26,377 nt of DNA from Candidatus Hydrogenedentota bacterium (lineage in GTDB: Bacteria > Hydrogenedentota > Hydrogenedentia > Hydrogenedentales > SLHB01). Below the pieces are notes generated by a model. It had not been told where the DNA came from, made no database searches, and was given only the letters and a program-made list of their open reading frames with translations. Shown here in pieces: positions 22,826 through 26,377 of the stretch; the stretch's first letter is position 1; each line of letters starts with the position of its first letter. The stretch is taken from the NCBI GenBank assembly GCA_029262095.1, contig JAJDAB010000319.1, forward strand, positions 1 through 26,377, read 5' to 3'. The translations under genes were made by a program, and so were the position numbers.

Positions 22826-24168
22826 GATGCGATAACGGCGTTCGCGGCGCGCAGGCCGGAGAGGTAGGCGCCGTGGACTGTCGCACGGTACTGGCGGTTG
22901 GTGGCTTCACCCGCGAAGAAGAGCCGTTTGCCCACGGTCGCACCCATCGCGTCAAAGTCGCGATTCGAACCGCCCGGTTCCACATGCGAATAAGCGCCTC
23001 GGCTGAGCGGGTCGGAATGCCATGCAGTATGCAACGAATCGACCGGCTCGGGTATCGATTTGCCGTACAGCTTCTTAAAGATATCCATAATTTCGCCGAC
23101 GGTGTCTTCGTTGGGTTGTTCTTCCAGCGAACGGCCGAAATCACCGTGCGCAAAAACCATCAGGATGGGCCGTTTATCCGGCATTGCCGCTAGGTTGAAC
23201 GTAATTGGATACCGGCCAAGCGGCGTGTCGTTCGCGTAATCGCCGATGTAGCCGATGGAGTGTTTATCATCCCAAAACGGTTCGGGGAACTTTAGAAATA
23301 CTTTGTTGAGCAGGCCCATGCCGAGGCCTTCCATCGCTTTCGTTTTGGTCTCCGGAAGTTTCGGCGAGAACGCGACGCTGCCCGATTGCAATACACCCAG
23401 CGGTACCGTGACGACTGCGGCGTCGGCTTTGAACGATTCATCGCCCGCGACAACCTCGACGCCCGTGTCGCTATATTCAATGTGCGTGACTTGAACGCCT
23501 TTGCGGATGTCCATCCCGCTTGACAGGCCATACACGATCTGCACGTATCCCGCCGGGAAGAGCAGATCCGATCCATCAAACTCTTCATCGTCATCCAGAA
23601 ACGCCGCGGAAAGATGTTTCGGGTCATCGCCGATATCCAACGCATCGGTCGATAGCCGCCATGAAACCGCATTTGCTACGCTATCATTTCCCGCTGCGCG
23701 ATCGAATCCGTCTTGCAACGATTCATTCTCTCCGACCGCGTTCCGCTTGATCAACTGGTACGATGCCTCGTTTTTCAATAGGTCGAGCAAGCCGAGCATG
23801 GTTCCATCGTGCGAGTAGGCCGCAACCGATTCGTATACGGTCTCGAAGGTTTTAATCCCAAATTCCTCGGCTAACGCCGTAATAGGATTTCGAGTTTGAC
23901 CATGAATCCATGATGCACCCATATCTACCGGGAAACCTAGCTCTCGATTTGTCCAGATGCGTCCGCCGATCCGGTCTCGTGCTTCGATCACCGTGACCTT
24001 CCAACCCGCTCGTGTGAGTTTTCGTGCGGCACCCAGGCCCGCCATGCCCGCGCCGACCACAATGCAGGATCTTCCGTTCTGCGCGCGCGCGGAACGAGAG
24101 GTAGCCGCCGCGCCTACTAGCGCGCTGCCTACAATTTTTCCCAAAAATGATCGCCTTGATGTTGTCAT
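22822..24168 (-). CDS. Tat-exported flavin amine oxidase (polyamine/monoamine oxidase-like)
   Basis: A 448-residue FAD oxidase. SRRSFLGK at 4-11 with a hydrophobic region (IVGSALVGAAA) is a Tat signal, fitting a cofactor-loaded exported protein. The FAD fingerprint is VVGAGMAGLGAARKL (GAGMAG at 39-44), then IEARDRIGGRIWTN and DMGASWIHG. The substrate domain has LLNKVFLKFPEPFW with the Lys near the flavin, and the C-terminus FFAGEATNRQYRATVHGAYLSG closes the FAD site. Such enzymes oxidise polyamines or related amines to aldehydes and H2O2. ATG 24168 has AGGTGG 5 bases upstream; a GTG at 24177 is an alternative. It heads a four-gene unit with two membrane proteins and an anchored protein. Confidence 0.87.
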   Translation of the reverse strand: MTTSRRSFLGKIVGSALVGAAATSRSARAQNGRSCIVVGAGMAGLGAARKLTRAGWKVTVIEARDRIGGRIWTNRELGFPVDMGASWIHGQTRNPITALAEEFGIKTFETVYESVAAYSHDGTMLGLLDLLKNEASYQLIKRNAVGENESLQDGFDRAAGNDSVANAVSWRLSTDALDIGDDPKHLSAAFLDDDEEFDGSDLLFPAGYVQIVYGLSSGMDIRKGVQVTHIEYSDTGVEVVAGDESFKADAAVVTVPLGVLQSGSVAFSPKLPETKTKAMEGLGMGLLNKVFLKFPEPFWDDKHSIGYIGDYANDTPLGRYPITFNLAAMPDKRPILMVFAHGDFGRSLEEQPNEDTVGEIMDIFKKLYGKSIPEPVDSLHTAWHSDPLSRGAYSHVEPGGSNRDFDAMGATVGKRLFFAGEATNRQYRATVHGAYLSGLRAANAVIAS

Positions 24169-24355
24169 AACGTCCACCTAACCCTGTTAGTATCGCAATC
24201 TTACCACGCGCCTCCACCTTATGTACGGTCGCGGAACATTGAATTCGAAAACGCTACACAGCTAAACTTAACGGCCTTTCGGCGGCGTTCGCCGGTTTTG
24301 TCTCTGTGCTCATTCTTCGCGCTGTTTGAGCCATCCCAATCGAGTTTTAGACGAC
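24169..24355. other. Divergent intergenic region between amine oxidase and glyS
   Basis: 187 bases that must hold promoters for both directions. No confident -10/-35 pair or T-box leader is seen ahead of the synthetase, and there is no conserved T-box core. Confidence 0.5.
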
Positions 24356-26377
24356 GTGTACGTACAAGATGTATTGAAAACGCTGGAGCGATTCTGGTCG
24401 GAACGTGGCTGCCTGTTGTGGCAGCCTTACCACACCGAAGTGGGCGCCGGTACCTCCAATCCCGCGACCTTCCTGCGGGTCATTGGCCCGGAACCGTGGT
24501 GGGTGGGCTATGCCGAACCCAGCAGCCGACCGGCGGATGGCCGGTATGGTGAAAACCCGAACCGGCTTCAACATTATTTTCAATACCAAGTAATCCTGAA
24601 ACCATCTCCGCCGAACGTGCAGGAACTTTTCCTGGAATCGTTCGAAGCCATTGGCCTTGATCTAACGCAACACGACTTTCGATTCGTAGAGGACAATTGG
24701 CAGAGTCCGTCATTGGGCGCGTGGGGCCTCGGCTGGGAAGCCTGGCTTGATGGCATGGAAGTATTGCAATTCACCTACTTCCAAGAATGCGGCGGACTCA
24801 AATTACCCGTGCGCGCATGCGAACTCACCTACGGTGTCGAACGCATCTGCATGTATCTGCAAGGCGTCGACACAGTCTACGACCTCGAATGGGGGCCAGG
24901 CGGTGTCACGTATGGCCACATCTTCCACACATCGGAAGTGGAATATTGCAAATACAACTTTGAGACGTCGGACGCGGAAAAGCTGCTGACGGTATTCGAC
25001 ATCTGGGAAGGTGAAGGGCACCGTTTACTCGAAGCCGGGCTCGTCATGCCGGCCTACGATCATTGTCTACGCCTTTCGCACTTATTCAATCTGTTGGATG
25101 CGCGCGGTGCATTGTCTGTCACCGAACGTGCGCGATTTCTGTTGCGGTGTCGTGCGATCGCCGAGGCATGTGCGAAGGGCTACGCGGCCCAGCGCGAGGA
25201 AATGGGCTATCCCATGATGAACGCGGCTTTTCCGGTAATTCAAGAAGAGCCCCCGGCTGATTTCGCACCGAACGATGCGTTCAAGGAGAGCGATACCCTA
25301 CTCATTGAAATTGGCGTCGAAGAATTGCCGCACGCTGACGTCGAAGCCGCTGAACGCCAGGCGCCAGCGCTAGTCAAGAAAGTCATGGCGGAATTCGGGC
25401 TCGCTCACGGCGACGTTCAGTGCTGGGTTAGCCCGCGGCGCATTGCGTTTTCGATTGAGGCTGTACCCGCGCGTCAGCCCGATAGCGTGAACGAACAGCG
25501 CGGTCCGAAGAAGAAATCCGCTCAAGATGCGGATGGCAATTGGACCATGCCGGCGAAAAAGTTTGCTGAAGGTAAAGGCGTTACGGTTGAAGACATCTAT
25601 TTTCAATCACAAGGCAAAGACGAATATGTCTTCGTAAAAATCGAACGCAAAGGTCAGTATCTCAACGAGTTAATGAGCGGCCTCCTGACCGCATTCATCT
25701 CCGGATTTCATTTCAAGAAGACGATGGGTTGGGAAGATTCGACCGTGACGTTTTCGCGCCCCGTCCGTTGGCTCGTCGCTTTGCATGGCGTGAACGTTGT
25801 TAAAGGCGAATACGAGTTAAGACCCGAAGCCGACGGACGCCCGAGACGGACGATTCAAACCGGACGCCGAACCTTTGGCCACCGCCGAATTGGCGATGGC
25901 GCGGTCGATCTTGGATCGGAGGGCGATTACTTGGACGCATTACGCGAGATCTATGTCCTTGCGGATCGTGCGGAACGGCAACAAGACCTGCGCGACAAAG
26001 TACAACAGCTCGCCAAGGAACATGATCTAGTCGCGGAAGACGACGATGATCTGTTCGCTGAGATTGCAGACCTCCTGGAGTGGCCGGAGCCCATCCTCGG
26101 TGCGATTCCCGAGGATGCGTTGACCCTGCCCGAACCTATCATCATTACGCCAATGAAAGTGCATCAACGGTACATACCGATGCGTAACGCGGACGGTTCT
26201 CTGAGCCGCCATTTTGCCTGTGTCGCCAATGGCGAACATAGCGCGGCAGGTCAGGCCGTTATTCGCGGCGGAAACGAAAAAGTACTTAACGCGCGACTGC
26301 GCGATGCTAAATTTTTTTGGGACACGGATACCAAGGCGTCACTCGAATCGTTCGCAGGCAAGCTCGACCGCTTGATG
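24356..26377 (+). CDS. glyS: Glycyl-tRNA synthetase, alpha and beta subunits fused (cut by window end)
   Basis: 674 codons from GTG 24356 to the last base with no stop. The alpha part (about 1-300) has YVQDVLKTLERFWSERGC, TEVGAGTSNPATFLRVIGPEP, DGRYGENPNRLQHYFQ, RFVEDNWQSPSLGAWGLGWE, FTYFQECGG and LDARGALSVTERARFLLR. These are the bacterial heterotetrameric-type catalytic motifs, not the archaeal/eukaryotic type. The beta part starts near residue 313 with LLIEIGVEELPH and continues with SPRRIAFSIEAVP, GPKKKSAQDADGNW, FHFKKTMGWED, PVRWLVALHG and FACVANGEHS. There is no stop between them, so it is a single-chain GlyQS enzyme as in Chlamydia. GTG 24356 matches the family N-terminus; TTG 24326 in frame is possible. 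No Shine-Dalgarno is visible. Confidence 0.9.
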   Translation, partial: MYVQDVLKTLERFWSERGCLLWQPYHTEVGAGTSNPATFLRVIGPEPWWVGYAEPSSRPADGRYGENPNRLQHYFQYQVILKPSPPNVQELFLESFEAIGLDLTQHDFRFVEDNWQSPSLGAWGLGWEAWLDGMEVLQFTYFQECGGLKLPVRACELTYGVERICMYLQGVDTVYDLEWGPGGVTYGHIFHTSEVEYCKYNFETSDAEKLLTVFDIWEGEGHRLLEAGLVMPAYDHCLRLSHLFNLLDARGALSVTERARFLLRCRAIAEACAKGYAAQREEMGYPMMNAAFPVIQEEPPADFAPNDAFKESDTLLIEIGVEELPHADVEAAERQAPALVKKVMAEFGLAHGDVQCWVSPRRIAFSIEAVPARQPDSVNEQRGPKKKSAQDADGNWTMPAKKFAEGKGVTVEDIYFQSQGKDEYVFVKIERKGQYLNELMSGLLTAFISGFHFKKTMGWEDSTVTFSRPVRWLVALHGVNVVKGEYELRPEADGRPRRTIQTGRRTFGHRRIGDGAVDLGSEGDYLDALREIYVLADRAERQQDLRDKVQQLAKEHDLVAEDDDDLFAEIADLLEWPEPILGAIPEDALTLPEPIIITPMKVHQRYIPMRNADGSLSRHFACVANGEHSAAGQAVIRGGNEKVLNARLRDAKFFWDTDTKASLESFAGKLDRLM

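Noticed and set aside
24169..24355. T-box riboswitch ahead of the glycyl-tRNA synthetase
   Set aside because: No T-box core sequence or terminator/antiterminator pair is visible in the 187 bases.

Overview
This is bacterial chromosomal DNA of moderate GC (a little over 50% by eye). It is densely coding, mostly in operons with short or overlapping junctions. Diaminopimelate decarboxylase, two Tat-type signal peptides, a glycyl-tRNA synthetase with fused alpha and beta parts, and many dispersed short palindromes fit an uncultured Gram-negative bacterium. Planctomycete- or Hydrogenedentota-like groups are my guess, but nothing here fixes the taxonomy.

Left arm (1-5206, minus strand): one tight operon reads ATP-grasp ligase, radA, disA, pyrK, pyrD, pyrF (cut by the window start). 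It couples DNA-repair and c-di-AMP genes to the pyrimidine pathway. Divergent from it (5409-7785, plus strand) is the most interesting locus. It encodes a small Tat-signal protein built from C-x5-C units, a DUF692/MNIO-type multinuclear iron oxidase, and a DUF2063 (HvfC/BufC-type) partner. This is the architecture of bufferin/HvfA-like modified metallophore peptides. A perfect 12-bp hairpin lies between precursor and enzyme.

Centre (7916-14086, plus strand): a small membrane protein, lysA, a HAD phosphatase, a SAM methyltransferase, a remnant of a class-III aminotransferase, then a two-gene unit of a PL10-type pectate lyase and an alpha/beta hydrolase. The N-terminal codons of both genes in that unit contain interspersed palindromic repeats. 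From 14087 to 14919 there is no credible gene, only a mosaic of repeats.

Right-centre (14920-16821): two uncharacterised proteins and a REP-associated tyrosine transposase (RAYT) sit among five REP palindromes. Two inverted REP pairs bound the segment and one solo REP lies just upstream of the transposase.

Right arm: a NatA-like ABC ATPase and an ABC-2 permease fused to a CPBP protease (16824-19611, minus); a small membrane protein (19747-20037, plus); a four-gene minus-strand unit of a Tat-exported flavin amine oxidase, two membrane proteins and a membrane-anchored 558-residue protein (20044-24168); and the glycyl-tRNA synthetase gene (24356 to the window end, plus), cut by the window. I saw no tRNA, rRNA or CRISPR array.
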